Assembly: GCA_034437035.1 (NCBI GenBank)
Contig: DAOTUI010000090.1
Span: forward strand, 1-64,000
Source of the DNA: CAKZQX01 sp034437035
GTDB lineage: Bacteria > Chloroflexota > Chloroflexia > Chloroflexales > Chloroflexaceae
Direction: 5' to 3'
DNA length: 64,000 nt
Both the position numbers and the translations under genes were made by a program. Shown in pieces: positions 17,716 to 27,362 of the stretch. The notes below the pieces were generated by a model. The model ran no database searches, had not been told where the DNA came from, and was given only the letters and a program-made list of their open reading frames with translations. Within the stretch, counting starts at the first letter, position 1. The number at the start of each line of letters is the position of its first letter.

Positions 17716-17759
17716 TATAATACATTACTAAACGTATGTGGTATGATCATAATCATACC
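17716..17759 (+). promoter_or_regulatory. Possible internal promoter with operator-like dyad before yhbH
   Basis: TATAAT at 17716-17721 is followed by GGTATGATCATAATCATACC (17740-17759), an 8-bp inverted repeat around CATA. The dyad would overlap the early transcribed region, a typical repressor site. The -35 is weak. The rest of the 300-bp gap shows nothing else. Confidence 0.45.
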
Positions 17760-17926
17760 GGGTTGCAGCAGATTTTGCATAGGTTTCCGGTTAAAGCCGG
17801 AAGGTGACCGCTGAATGTCGGTCACTCATGGAGTTGTGGTGGCCTGGAAATTGCGACTGCGTCTATGCTTCTGCTGTGCCGATGGCATGGTAAGCATGGG
17901 CGCTATTTTTTTGGAGTAGATGGCAT

Positions 17927-19042
17927 ATGGCAATGTCAGTCCAACGAGCCGAGCGTGATCTCAACCGTTTCCGGCATATTGTGCGCGGGCGGATTAAAAA
18001 AGATCTGCGCAAGTATATGTCGCACGGTGAGATGATCGGGCGGCAGGGTAAACGCTATGTGAGTATTCCCCTGCCTCAGATCGATATTCCGCAGTTTCGC
18101 TATGGAGCTAAACAGGGCGGTGGTGTCGGTCAGGGCGAGGGTGATGTCGGTGATCCGGTTGCCCAAGGTGATGGGCAGCCCGGTTCGGGTGAAGCCGGGA
18201 GTGAGCCCGGTTCGCATGTGCTTGAAGTCGATGTCCCGCTCGATGAGTTAGCCGAGATCCTGGGCGAGGAGTTACAACTGCCCAATATTCAGCCACGGGG
18301 CAAGAAGAATATTGTCAGTGAGAAAGATCGCTACAGCGGTATTCGCCGCACTGGTCCCGACTCGCTGCGCCATTTCAAGCGTACCTACCGCGAGGCGTTG
18401 CGCCGCCAGATTGCCGCCGGGGATTATAATACTAAAGATCCAGTGGTTATTCCGATCCGGGATGATATGCGTTACCGCTCCTGGAAAGAAACGCTCCTGC
18501 CAGAGAGTAATGCTGTCATTATCTATATGATGGATGTGTCAGGTTCGATGGGTACCGAGCAGAAGGAAATGGTACGTATTACCGCCTTCTGGATCGAAAC
18601 CTGGCTACGATCCCAGTATAAAGAGATCGACATTCGCTATATCGTGCATGATGCCGCGGCCAAAGAAGTTGATCAGGAGACGTTCTACCACATCCGTGAG
18701 GGTGGCGGGACCAAGATCTCATCGGCGTACAAGCTGTGTAACCGACTGGTTGATGAGCGTTATCCTGTCAGCGAGTGGAATATTTATCCCTTCCACTTTA
18801 GTGATGGCGACAACTGGGGTGGCGGTGATACGCGCGAGTGTATCGAGTTGCTGCGCAAGGAGATGCTGCCCAAAGTCAACCAGTTCTGCTATGGACAGGT
18901 GCGCTCGCTCTACGGCTCCGGTCGCTTCGCCCACGATCTTGAGGAGTATCTCGGCGATGAGGAGAGCCTGGTGATTAGCGAAATTGCCGAGCGCGATGAT
19001 GTCTACGATACCATTAAGGATTTCCTTGGTAAAGGGAAGTGA
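17927..19042 (+). CDS. yhbH: YhbH/YeaH family protein (DUF444, VWA-like)
   Basis: 371 residues. The C-terminal half has a von Willebrand A-like domain with the MIDAS start DVSGSMG (near residue 204), followed by GGGTKISSAY and HFSDGDNWGGGD. The N-terminal half includes a Gly/Gln/Glu-rich linker (roughly residues 65-100). The family works with PrkA and SpoVR in stress adaptation; molecular activity is not established. GGAG lies 10 nt before the ATG. Confidence 0.92.
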   Translation: MAMSVQRAERDLNRFRHIVRGRIKKDLRKYMSHGEMIGRQGKRYVSIPLPQIDIPQFRYGAKQGGGVGQGEGDVGDPVAQGDGQPGSGEAGSEPGSHVLEVDVPLDELAEILGEELQLPNIQPRGKKNIVSEKDRYSGIRRTGPDSLRHFKRTYREALRRQIAAGDYNTKDPVVIPIRDDMRYRSWKETLLPESNAVIIYMMDVSGSMGTEQKEMVRITAFWIETWLRSQYKEIDIRYIVHDAAAKEVDQETFYHIREGGGTKISSAYKLCNRLVDERYPVSEWNIYPFHFSDGDNWGGGDTRECIELLRKEMLPKVNQFCYGQVRSLYGSGRFAHDLEEYLGDEESLVISEIAERDDVYDTIKDFLGKGK

Positions 19043-19143
19043 CCGAAACTACTGGTTCAGACTAGAATCACCGCTGGTGTGTTGTCGTATCTGTCTGTGC
19101 TGGTGACTACGCGATACTCTATGACAGGTGGGAAGAGATTCCT

Positions 19144-20640
19144 ATGAAGAATACAAATCTGCCACCGGAACTCCAGGCTGCGCGTGAAGAAATCGAGGGT
19201 TATGCCCTTGAATATGGTCTGGATTTCTATCCGATCATCTATGAAGTGCTTGACTACCGCACGCTCTATGAGACGGCGGCGTTAGGCGGGTTTCCCACGC
19301 GCTATCCGCACTGGCGTTTCGGTATGGAATATGATCAGTTGCTCAAGGGTCATATCTGGTTGGGAAGTACCATCTACGAAATGGTGATTAACACAAATCC
19401 TTCCTATTCGTATCTTCTGGAGGGCAATGAAGATGTCACCCAGAAGATGGTTATGGCCCATGTAACCGGGCATGTGGACTTTTTTAAGAATAACATGTGG
19501 TTTGCCCATACAAATCGTAAGATGCTCGATGAGATGGCAAACCATGCGTCACGGGTGCAGCGTATTATTGATCGCTATGGGTATGACATCGTCGAAGATT
19601 TTATCGATACCTGCCTCTCGCTGGAAAATCTGATCGATTATCATGCTCCCTACATCCGGCGACCCGAAGCACAAACTGCCCAGCCGATCGTTAGCGAAGA
19701 AGAAGTTCCCGTGGTTGAGGGGTTGAAGGTTGAGCGGAACTATATGCAGGATTATATCAACCCCCCGGATTTTTTGGATGATCAACGTAAGAAGCTGGAG
19801 GAAGAACAGCTTCGGCAACGCCGTTTCCCCGAGAATCCGCAGAAGGACATCCTGCTCTTCCTGCTGAACTATGCGCCGCTGGAGCGCTGGCAGCATGCCA
19901 TCCTGGGAATTGTTCGCGATGAAGCTTACTACTTTGCTCCCCAGGGTATGACCAAGATCTTGAACGAGGGATGGGCCAGTTACTGGCACTCGACGATTAT
20001 GACCCAGCGGGCGCTCAAGGCATCGGAGATTATCAGCTTTGCCGACCTGCACAGCGGGGTTGTGGCAACAAGTGGCGGCCGGCTCAATCCCTATAAGCTG
20101 GGGCTAGAACTGCTGCGCGATGTCGAGGATCGCTGGAACAAAGGCAAGTTCGGCAAAGAGTATGAAGATTGTGACAGTATCGCCGAGAAGGAGCAGTGGG
20201 ATCGGCAGCTTGGTCTGGGTCGCCAAAAGATCTTCGAGATCCGGCGGCTCTATAACGATGTCACCTTCATCGACGAGTTTCTGACCCCTGAGTTTGCGCT
20301 GGAGCATAAGCTTTTCACCTTCCGCTACAATCGTGATACCGATTTCTATGAGATTGCCAGCCGTGAGTTCCAGGAGGTCAAGGAGAAGTTGCTCTTCCGC
20401 CTGACGAATTTCGGGCAGCCGTTTATTTATGTCGAGGATGCCAACTACAACAATCGCGGCGAACTCTATCTGCAACATCGCCACGAAGGGGTCGATCTAA
20501 AGATGGATTATGCCCGCGATACGATGCGCAACCTGAACAAGCTCTGGACGCGACCGATCCATCTGGAGACGGTGATTGATGAGAAGAAGCGTCTGCTCTC
20601 GTTTGACGGGCGTGACTTTAGCGAACGTAGAATTGATTAG
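19144..20640 (+). CDS. spoVR: SpoVR family protein
   Basis: 498 residues with SpoVR blocks: YGLDFYPIIYEVLDY near the start, HVTGHVDFFKNN (likely metal-binding histidines), HAPYIRR, LNEGWASYWH and ILLFLLNYAPLERWQ. In Bacillus the protein affects spore cortex; in non-sporulating bacteria it accompanies prkA and yhbH in stress operons. It ends 12 bp before the next gene, so they are almost certainly co-transcribed. Confidence 0.95.
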   Translation: MKNTNLPPELQAAREEIEGYALEYGLDFYPIIYEVLDYRTLYETAALGGFPTRYPHWRFGMEYDQLLKGHIWLGSTIYEMVINTNPSYSYLLEGNEDVTQKMVMAHVTGHVDFFKNNMWFAHTNRKMLDEMANHASRVQRIIDRYGYDIVEDFIDTCLSLENLIDYHAPYIRRPEAQTAQPIVSEEEVPVVEGLKVERNYMQDYINPPDFLDDQRKKLEEEQLRQRRFPENPQKDILLFLLNYAPLERWQHAILGIVRDEAYYFAPQGMTKILNEGWASYWHSTIMTQRALKASEIISFADLHSGVVATSGGRLNPYKLGLELLRDVEDRWNKGKFGKEYEDCDSIAEKEQWDRQLGLGRQKIFEIRRLYNDVTFIDEFLTPEFALEHKLFTFRYNRDTDFYEIASREFQEVKEKLLFRLTNFGQPFIYVEDANYNNRGELYLQHRHEGVDLKMDYARDTMRNLNKLWTRPIHLETVIDEKKRLLSFDGRDFSERRID

Positions 20641-20652
20641 GGAGGAAACAGT

Positions 20653-21219
20653 ATGAATATAGGAAAGCAGGTGTTGGCGCAGTTGCGCTTGCTGGCAAAG
20701 GAAGGACCGGAGGCGGTTGGACTGCAGGTGTTGGAGCATGAGCACAAAACCTCGCAGTTGCTGCTGCAAGATGCCGATCAGTCGGTACGGCTGGAACTGT
20801 TTGATTACGACCGCTACAGCGTCACACTTCATATGCTCGAGGTTGGTACCCCCACCCCGGCAGTCGTCGCTGATACGCAATCTGTGCTGAGTGCCTATGC
20901 GGCCGAGGTTGCGCGTGAGTTGAGTTACCTGGATGAGCCGCTGGCCGTCTGGGAACTGGAGAGTCGCGCGCAGGTTGCACAACTGCGCTCGTTCCCACCG
21001 CTGCACGAGGATGAGGAAATTTCCTACTGGGAGGTGACGCTCACCGCTGGTACAGAGGGCACGGAGCGAAGCGCACGGATTATGCGGTATCGCTGGGCTC
21101 CCGGTATGGCCGAGCGGGAGGTTGTGGCGTATCCGGCAACATTTGCCCTGATCGCGCGTATGGCCAACTCACTGAGTTCTGCGTTGGCTGCGGTAGCCGT
21201 CCCGGGTAGTACCAGTTAG
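20653..21219 (+). CDS. Unrecognised fourth gene of the prkA operon
   Basis: 188 residues, not recognised. GGAGG stands 7 nt before the ATG, and the gene begins 12 bp after spoVR. Composition is acidic and soluble, with no signal peptide or membrane segment. A helical N-terminal part (LAQLRLLAKEGPEAVGLQVL) is followed by mixed beta content (VRLELFDYDRYSVTLHML). EISYWEVTL and MRYRWAPGMAEREVV are distinctive stretches for a search. The tight spacing implies a shared role with PrkA, YhbH and SpoVR. A terminator-like hairpin follows. Confidence 0.85.
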   Translation: MNIGKQVLAQLRLLAKEGPEAVGLQVLEHEHKTSQLLLQDADQSVRLELFDYDRYSVTLHMLEVGTPTPAVVADTQSVLSAYAAEVARELSYLDEPLAVWELESRAQVAQLRSFPPLHEDEEISYWEVTLTAGTEGTERSARIMRYRWAPGMAEREVVAYPATFALIARMANSLSSALAAVAVPGSTS

Positions 21220-21251
21220 CGTACTGCCGTAACAACATACAGATAACGTAG

Positions 21252-21284
21252 AGACACGAAGTGTTCATAAGAACCTTCGTGTCT
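21252..21284 (+). terminator. Terminator of the prkA operon
   Basis: AGACACGAAG (21252-21261) pairs with CTTCGTGTCT (21275-21284). Inside it GTTC/GAAC pairs again, giving a long hairpin followed by TTGTAT. It lies 32 bp after the last gene. Confidence 0.7.
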
Positions 21285-21505
21285 TTGTATCCCGATTGCT
21301 CTATCTACCTGATCTACGGCTGATTTTTCCGGAGGGGCGCATCGCGCCGACCGCATGCCGGTGGTACGATGAGTTGTAGTAAACCGGGTGACTTTATGGC
21401 TATCCGGGCGTTATTGCTCTGGTTTGTGATGGATGGTATTACTACATAGTGTAATTACATCGCTTTATGTAAGTTTTTATAGATATATGATCTGGTTTTT
21501 ACATC

Positions 21506-22405
21506 ATGTGTTCATCAGAATCCGGTATTATTAAGGATACAACAGTTCGACAACTACTCGCTGCTGCTACAACACTATTGCGAACCGTTAGCTCAACTCC
21601 ACGTCTCGATGCCGAACTGTTGCTGGCACATGTGCTGGATTGGTCCCGCGCGCATCTGCTGGCTGAGCAGTCGTATATCCCCGGTGCAGATCACATCGCA
21701 GTCTTTCAACAACTCACGCAACGCCGCGCTCACGGCGAGCCGGTTGCATATCTTGTGGGATATCGCAGCTTCTATGGTCTGGATCTGCTGGTAGACCGGC
21801 GGGTGCTGGTGCCGCGTCCCGAAACGGAACTGCTTGTGGAACTTGCCCTGGGGCTTATCCGCGAGCGGCCGGCCGCGACAACGCATACCGCACCAGCGTA
21901 CTATATTGCCGATGTGGGAACGGGTAGTGGCGCTATTGCCGTTGCCCTGGCCGTTCATTTGCCGGGTGTGCATATTTATGCAACGGATATCTCGGAAGTC
22001 GCATTGGAGGTTGCGCGCGCAAATGTGGAATGTCACGGCGTGGGGGAGCAGGTAACGCTGTTGCACGGGGATCTCCTGACACCAATGCCCCGGAAGGTAG
22101 ACCTGATTATCAGCAATCCACCCTACACCATTCTGGCGGAGATTGATGCTGATGTGCGGGAGCATGAACCGCATCTGGCGTTGGATGGGGGCCCTGACGG
22201 TCTGGCGGTGTATCGGCGTTTGCTTGCGGAGGCACCGGCCTGGTTAGTGCCGGGCGGCAGCATGCTGATGGAGATAGGTGCGACTCAGGCGACGGCGGTG
22301 TCAGCCCTGGCACACACCATGTTCCCACTGTCACAGGTGACAGTTCACCGTGATCTGGCGGGACATAACCGCATCCTGGCGGTGCGAACAGTGGCTCATA
22401 TGTAG
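21506..22405 (+). CDS. prmC: Release factor glutamine methyltransferase
   Basis: Methylates the GGQ glutamine of peptide release factors using S-adenosylmethionine. 299 residues. The N-terminal helical substrate domain has RLDAELLLAHVL, EPVAYLVGYRSFYG and VLVPRPETELLVE. The Rossmann core carries VGTGSGAIAVALA, and the catalytic NPPY is in LIISNPPYTI. No neighbour of the usual prfA type is here. The start is uncertain; ATG 21506 is the most upstream plausible one and lacks a clear ribosome site. Confidence 0.94.
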   Translation: MCSSESGIIKDTTVRQLLAAATTLLRTVSSTPRLDAELLLAHVLDWSRAHLLAEQSYIPGADHIAVFQQLTQRRAHGEPVAYLVGYRSFYGLDLLVDRRVLVPRPETELLVELALGLIRERPAATTHTAPAYYIADVGTGSGAIAVALAVHLPGVHIYATDISEVALEVARANVECHGVGEQVTLLHGDLLTPMPRKVDLIISNPPYTILAEIDADVREHEPHLALDGGPDGLAVYRRLLAEAPAWLVPGGSMLMEIGATQATAVSALAHTMFPLSQVTVHRDLAGHNRILAVRTVAHM

Positions 22406-22688
22406 CTCGCAACATGGCGAATAAGAGAAGATCGTGCAACCAGGCACGACAGGCACTAGTATACTCATTTTTTTGAAATGCGCAACCTGAATGCGAAATT
22501 ATTCAGTTGTTTATGCGCGGCAATTAGGCATACCGATGCGGTATAGTATCCGACAGGACTTTTGGCCGGTTGTGATTCCTTTTTGTCACGCGTACAATAG
22601 AAATGTGGTGTAATCCACCTGTCATCCATACCTTTTGATCTTCCTGGTGCCTTCTGTCATAATCAAAGTAGTAGAAGAGGAGGCACAT

Positions 22689-23339
22689 ATGACTGCACTA
22701 CTGGTTGCACTCGGCATCACGGTTTTGGCGATGCTGGTGTTGTTACTCTGGTTTGTGCCCCACCTGCTCCAGCAGCAGGCGGTACGCACAGCCAGCGAGT
22801 CGGCCCGGTTACGTGAGATGCTCCTGGATATGCTGAATGAACAGGAAGCCGTTACCCTACGGCAGACCCAGTTGAGTACATCTATTTCTTGCTTACAGGA
22901 CCAGCTTGAGCAGTTGGTCACAAACAGTGCACGAGGTGAATTGTCGGTACCATCTCCGGGCGGTGCATTTGACTCGGAGGCCCTGCGGAATATTGAAGCG
23001 CAAATTAACACGCTGCAGGGACAGTTCCAGGCCTGGTATGAACATCGGAATGGGGTTGTCCGGGCGCGTACGGAACAAGATAATGAGTCGTGGGCGTACC
23101 TGCTCAGTCTGCTGTCAACTATTCAGGAGCGGGTCGGTACACTCTCAACGGAACGCACGAACCTCGCTGTCGGTGTCCACGCCAGTGCCCTGTTGGAGGA
23201 GTTGGAAAGCGAAATGCAGCATCTGCACGCCATCTCAAACGATATCTCCACGCTCCAGTGGCGACTGCGGCGCTCACTCAATGAGCGTGAAACCAGCATC
23301 TCGGCACTACATACGCGCACCAGCAGTAGCGTAACCTGA
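22689..23339 (+). CDS. Membrane-anchored coiled-coil protein, unknown
   Basis: 216 residues from ATG 22689, which has GAGGAGG close upstream; the frame is open to 22635 without support. One N-terminal transmembrane helix (TALLVALGITVLAMLVLLL) is followed by long helical, heptad-rich segments (MLLDMLNEQEAVTLRQTQL, RNIEAQINTLQGQFQAWYE). The rest is presumably cytosolic or extracytoplasmic coiled coil. No known domain recognised. Confidence 0.75.
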   Translation: MTALLVALGITVLAMLVLLLWFVPHLLQQQAVRTASESARLREMLLDMLNEQEAVTLRQTQLSTSISCLQDQLEQLVTNSARGELSVPSPGGAFDSEALRNIEAQINTLQGQFQAWYEHRNGVVRARTEQDNESWAYLLSLLSTIQERVGTLSTERTNLAVGVHASALLEELESEMQHLHAISNDISTLQWRLRRSLNERETSISALHTRTSSSVT

Positions 23340-23658
23340 ACAGCCTGGCCCGGCTTTAGTTGCACAATGTGAGGAGCAGCGACACGTAGCGCGTGTGTTG
23401 CTCTTTCGGAGTCTCCGCAACCGGGTGTGCGAAATATATTGCCGGATGTGCAAAATGTATTACAAGTCCCGTTTGATCATGGCAAGGTTCAGATGGGGTG
23501 AGGCCGGAAGGGTTTCCGGTGCATACCGGTCATAACCAATCGGTCAGTTCTGCGAAAGTGAAAGTGGTAGTTTCCAGGCTTTGCGATACTGTGTGCATTG
23601 GTGTCATCAGAGAACTACCTTGCTTGTGCCCGTTTGTTTAATTTAAAGCGAGATTACC
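23340..23658. other. Intergenic region with an imperfect hairpin
   Basis: 319 bp. An imperfect inverted repeat GAGCA...ACACG with CGTGT...TGCTC at about 23372-23402, followed by TTTC, may end the preceding transcript. I see no gene or clear promoter in the remainder. Confidence 0.35.
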
Positions 23659-24486
23659 ATGAGTATCGTTGTCATTGAAAATCAGGCAGTTCATTATGAA
23701 GTATTTGGGCGTGGTCGCCCGGTACTCTTCTTACATGGCTGGCTCGGAAGCTGGCGTTACTGGTTCCCAACGATGGAAGTTGTTGCCGAGCATTTTCGCA
23801 CCTATTCTTTTGATTTCTGGGGCTTTGGCGACTCGCGTCGAAAAAATACACAGGCAAGCATTCAAAATTATTCTGATCAGGTGATCCGCTTTCTCGATGC
23901 TCTGGGAATTGACCGGGTTATGCTGGTGGGGCACTCGATGGGCGGTATGGTGGCGGTAAAAACAGCAATCAACTATCCTGATCGCATTCAACGTGTCGCC
24001 ACGGTAGGCGCGCCGATTGTGGGCGACTCGCTCTCCTGGTTGCTTAAGTTAACGGATCGGCCGTTCTTTGCCGGTGGCTTTGCCCGGGTGCCCTGGCTGC
24101 GGCGTACGCTGTTCCGGTTTTTCCTGGGCGAAACCAGTGACCCGGCGGTGAATGAAGTGATTGACGATAGCGTTAAGTCGAGTGCGCTTACGTTGAGTCG
24201 GGCAGTGAGTTCGATGTGGCGGACGAATTTGCAACCCGAACTGACGCGCCTGCGCATTCCCGCGCTCATTGTTCATGGTGGTCGTGATGATATTGTTAGC
24301 CCAAACCAGATCGACCTGTTTGACTCGATCCCCTGTGCTGAAGTTGTGCTGATGCCCAGTAGCCGCCATTTTCCCTTCCTCGACGAGGCAGAAGTTTTCA
24401 ACGAGGTGCTCCTGCGCTTTCTTAAGCAGGTGACACCGGCAACGGTCCCAAAAGTTGCCCTCCGTGAACGTGCGGCGATTTTGTAG
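23659..24486 (+). CDS. Alpha/beta-fold hydrolase
   Basis: 275 residues. Oxyanion block LFLHGWLGSWRYW, nucleophile elbow GHSMGGM (Ser in GHSMG), acid GGRDDIVSP and terminal histidine SSRHFPFLD complete the triad. No signal peptide. Substrate cannot be told from sequence; the layout resembles esterase/C-C hydrolase type enzymes. Confidence 0.9.
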   Translation: MSIVVIENQAVHYEVFGRGRPVLFLHGWLGSWRYWFPTMEVVAEHFRTYSFDFWGFGDSRRKNTQASIQNYSDQVIRFLDALGIDRVMLVGHSMGGMVAVKTAINYPDRIQRVATVGAPIVGDSLSWLLKLTDRPFFAGGFARVPWLRRTLFRFFLGETSDPAVNEVIDDSVKSSALTLSRAVSSMWRTNLQPELTRLRIPALIVHGGRDDIVSPNQIDLFDSIPCAEVVLMPSSRHFPFLDEAEVFNEVLLRFLKQVTPATVPKVALRERAAIL

Positions 24487-24553
24487 CTTCCCCATCAGCC
24501 AGACCGCGCAGACTCTCCCGCTGTTGTCTATATTCTATGCCTGTCACACCAGA

Positions 24554-24600
24554 CCGCGTGAAGTGTCTCACACCAGTTATGAGTGAGCTGCTTTACGCGG
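24554..24600. repeat. Two-part hairpin upstream of ccmA
   Basis: CCGCGTGAAG pairs with CTTTACGCGG (one G-T), and inside it CTCAC pairs with GTGAG. The outer sequence CCGCGT/ACGCGG resembles the ends of the E-family elements, so this may be a relic or a terminator of the hydrolase gene. Confidence 0.4.
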
Positions 24601-24679
24601 TTGCGTGTGTAATCCTTCCTGGATAGTTGTGATAGAATAGGTATAACCATTCGTGTTGTGAAATCAGGGCGGGTAGAGT

Positions 24680-25315
24680 TTGGTAGATCTGAATGCGTTG
24701 CGCCTCGAACTCAGCGATGTGACGGCGGGCTACGGCTCGCGGGTTGTGCTACGCGCTATTTCGTTGACGCTGGGGCCAGGGGAGACGCTGGTTGTCAGCG
24801 GGGCAAACGGTAGCGGGAAGAGCACGCTGCTGCGTATGCTGTGCGGATTGCAGCAGCCCACCAGCGGTACAATTCAGTATTGCCACGATGGTATGGCCTA
24901 CTCGCCCGAGCAGGCGCGGCATCTGCTGGGGTGGGTCGCCCCTGACCTGACACTCTACCGGGAGTTGACCGCGCGGGAAAATCTGCAGTTCTTTGCTGAG
25001 GTACGAGGAATGCACTGCTCGGATGCGCAGATTGATGAACTGCTGGAGCGGGTGGGCCTGGGTGGGCGCGGCGATGACCGGGTGGCCTGCTACTCTTCCG
25101 GGATGACCCACCGACTGCGTTATGCCTATGCCTTGCTGCATCATCCCCGGGTGCTGCTGCTCGATGAGCCAACCGTTACCCTTGATGAGCGGGGCGCGGC
25201 GGTGGTGGAGCAGGTGGTTGACGCGCAGCGTGCCGTTGGAATGAGCATTATTGCCACCAATGATCCCCGCGAACTGCGTTTTGGGGATTATGTGTTGACA
25301 TTGAATACTGCCTGA
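24680..25315 (+). CDS. ccmA: Heme exporter / cytochrome c maturation ATPase CcmA
   Basis: ABC ATPase of the CcmAB complex, which drives release of holo-CcmE during cytochrome c maturation System I. 211 residues. Walker A SGANGSGKSTLLRML, a weakly conserved signature (CYSSGMTHRLRYAYALL) and Walker B VLLLDEPTVTLD. Start codon is TTG 24680, giving VDLNALRLELSDV. ccmB begins 3 bp after the stop. Confidence 0.88.
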   Translation: MVDLNALRLELSDVTAGYGSRVVLRAISLTLGPGETLVVSGANGSGKSTLLRMLCGLQQPTSGTIQYCHDGMAYSPEQARHLLGWVAPDLTLYRELTARENLQFFAEVRGMHCSDAQIDELLERVGLGGRGDDRVACYSSGMTHRLRYAYALLHHPRVLLLDEPTVTLDERGAAVVEQVVDAQRAVGMSIIATNDPRELRFGDYVLTLNTA

Positions 25316-25318
25316 GCG

Positions 25319-26011
25319 ATGACGCCTTCTCTGCAAGCACTGCTGACGGCAGCCTGGGCGGTTTTTGTCAAAGACCTGCGCAGTGAGTTGCGTACGCGCT
25401 ATGCGCTGAATGCGATGCTGCTGTTTGCCGCGAGTAGTGCGGTGGCGGTCAGCCTGGGAGCGCAGTTTCTGGGTACGCAGCAGAATGTTGAGCCGTTACA
25501 GGCGGCACTCCTCTGGATTGCGCTCCTCTTTGCCGCACTGAATGGACTCTCGCGGAGCTTTGTTCAGGAAGAAGAGACTCGGACGGCGCTGGCGTTGCGG
25601 CTGGCTTCCCCGCCTATCGCAATCTACCTGGGTAAGCTGCTGTTTAATCTGATTCTGCTGGCTGCGCTCGATACCGTTACCAGTCTGCTGTTCATTATGT
25701 TTGTGGGCGTTGCAATCGGCAATGTTGGCCTCTTTGTTACGCTGCTGGCGCTGGGCAGTCTCTGCCTGACGACGGCGACGACTATTCTGGCAGCAATTAT
25801 TGCCAAAGCCAACTTCAAAAGTGCATTGTTTGCGGTACTGGCTTTTCCCCTGTTTATTCCGCCCCTGATCCTCGTTATCCGGGGGACAGCGCTGGCCCTG
25901 ACCGGAGCTTCCTGGGGGGACGGCGCATCGTTTCTGCAGGCACTCATCTCTTATGCCGTGGTTACATTTGTGGCATCGCTCTTCCTCTTTCAGACGGTGT
26001 GGGAGTCCTGA
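25319..26011 (+). CDS. ccmB: Cytochrome c maturation membrane protein CcmB
   Basis: 230 residues, six predicted membrane helices, family hallmark FVKDLRSELRTRYALNAML at the N-terminus and SRSFVQEEETRTALALRLA. Forms the membrane half of the CcmAB transporter. Same spacing-coupled pair with ccmA. Confidence 0.92.
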   Translation: MTPSLQALLTAAWAVFVKDLRSELRTRYALNAMLLFAASSAVAVSLGAQFLGTQQNVEPLQAALLWIALLFAALNGLSRSFVQEEETRTALALRLASPPIAIYLGKLLFNLILLAALDTVTSLLFIMFVGVAIGNVGLFVTLLALGSLCLTTATTILAAIIAKANFKSALFAVLAFPLFIPPLILVIRGTALALTGASWGDGASFLQALISYAVVTFVASLFLFQTVWES

Positions 26012-26396
26012 CCCGCCGGCATGTTTCGCCGGTTGCCATTAGGCAAGGTATGGGCGTGGTTGGTGGTAAACATGGGTTTTAAGCACTTCCCTGATGCGTT
26101 ATAATACAAGCAGGAATTTTTACAAAGTTCAATAGAACACTGGTGTGCCTGCGCGCTCGTTGCTGCTCTGTACATCAGCCAGTTGTGTTAAGACAACTTC
26201 GCTAGTAGCACGATCAGGCCGATCCTGTCGGATTTAGTGTGCTTCTACCGCATTCTGAAGCCTGCTAACCCTGCTCATTGTTTATGCTGCACGGTGCAGG
26301 ATGTACAACTTCTATTGCTTTGGGTGCAAAAGCGTAGTATGATGTGTCAGAATCATTCTGGTCAATGCCAATACGAGCCGGGAAGGTGATGACCCT
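26012..26396. other. Gap between ccmB and ccmC with a candidate promoter
   Basis: 385 bp without a gene. TATAAT at 26100-26105 may start a transcript for ccmC onward, but the -35 is poor. ccmC could also be reached by read-through from ccmAB. Confidence 0.4.
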
Positions 26397-27362
26397 ATGG
26401 TGCAGCAAATGAGCCGGATTGCGAAGCTGCTGCTGGGTGTGTGGATGGCTGGAGTCGTGGTTGCGATGTTTCTGGTTGTCCCGCAGTATGAAGGTCTTGG
26501 CGATGCCGGGCGGATTATCATTATGCATGTGCCGACCGCCTGGGTGAGTGTCCTGGCCTTTGCAGTTTCGGCAATCTTTAGTGGATTATATCTCTGGCGT
26601 GGGCGTCCCGCCGATGATCATCGCGCGCTTGCCGCAGCGGAGAGTGGCTTTCTGTTTACGGTGCTGGCAACCGTAACCGGCGCGATCTTTTCGCAGGTGG
26701 TGTGGGGGATCTATTGGAACTGGGATCCGCGCCAGACTTCGATTTTTGTTTTGCTCCTGATCTATGCCGCGCTGTTTGCGCTGCGTTCGGCGATTGAGCA
26801 TGTGGAACGCCGCCGCAAACTTAGCGCTGTCTACTCCCTGTTTGCCTTTATTACTGTTCCATTTTTGATGTTTATTGCACCGCGTGCCGCCGACAGTACC
26901 CTGCATCCCAATTGTGCCTTCCTGCCGGGAAGCAAGTGCGACGGCGTTGTGCTGGCGGAGGGGCAGATTCGGCTGCTGGGCGACCGGAAGGTCGAACTGC
27001 TCAGTCTGGGTCAGCAGGGCGATCGCATGGTTGCGCAGGTTGAGGTCAGCGAGCCGGGTTTGACCAGCAGTTCAATCCTGGAGCCGAGCTTTGATCTGGC
27101 GCAGGGACGGCCGGATGTGTCACCGAATTTCCCCGGGTTGCGGTTCCAACTGGCCCTGGAAGAGGTGGATACGACAACCGGGAATGTGCGTCTGAATATC
27201 GAAGCTCCCGGCACCGGGTTGATGGACAACCCACGCACGCTCTTTACCTTCCTGGCATCAAACCTGGGCTTTACGGCACTGTTTCTCTGGATGTTGCAGG
27301 TGCGGGCGAATCTGCTTGGGGTGCAGTGGGATCTTGAGCGGCGAGAGGGGGCACTGGTATGA
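26397..27362 (+). CDS. ccmC: Heme-handling protein CcmC with an extra periplasmic domain
   Basis: Delivers heme to CcmE. The WWD motif is WGIYWNWDPRQT, and the axial histidines are in MHVPTAWV and STLHPN. At 321 residues it is longer than the usual 230-250. About 100 residues (near 165-270) follow the second heme histidine and begin with two cysteines in NCAFLPGSKCDG before the last helix. That insert is predicted beta-rich and outside the membrane. It overlaps ccmD by 4 bp. Confidence 0.92.
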   Translation: MVQQMSRIAKLLLGVWMAGVVVAMFLVVPQYEGLGDAGRIIIMHVPTAWVSVLAFAVSAIFSGLYLWRGRPADDHRALAAAESGFLFTVLATVTGAIFSQVVWGIYWNWDPRQTSIFVLLLIYAALFALRSAIEHVERRRKLSAVYSLFAFITVPFLMFIAPRAADSTLHPNCAFLPGSKCDGVVLAEGQIRLLGDRKVELLSLGQQGDRMVAQVEVSEPGLTSSSILEPSFDLAQGRPDVSPNFPGLRFQLALEEVDTTTGNVRLNIEAPGTGLMDNPRTLFTFLASNLGFTALFLWMLQVRANLLGVQWDLERREGALV

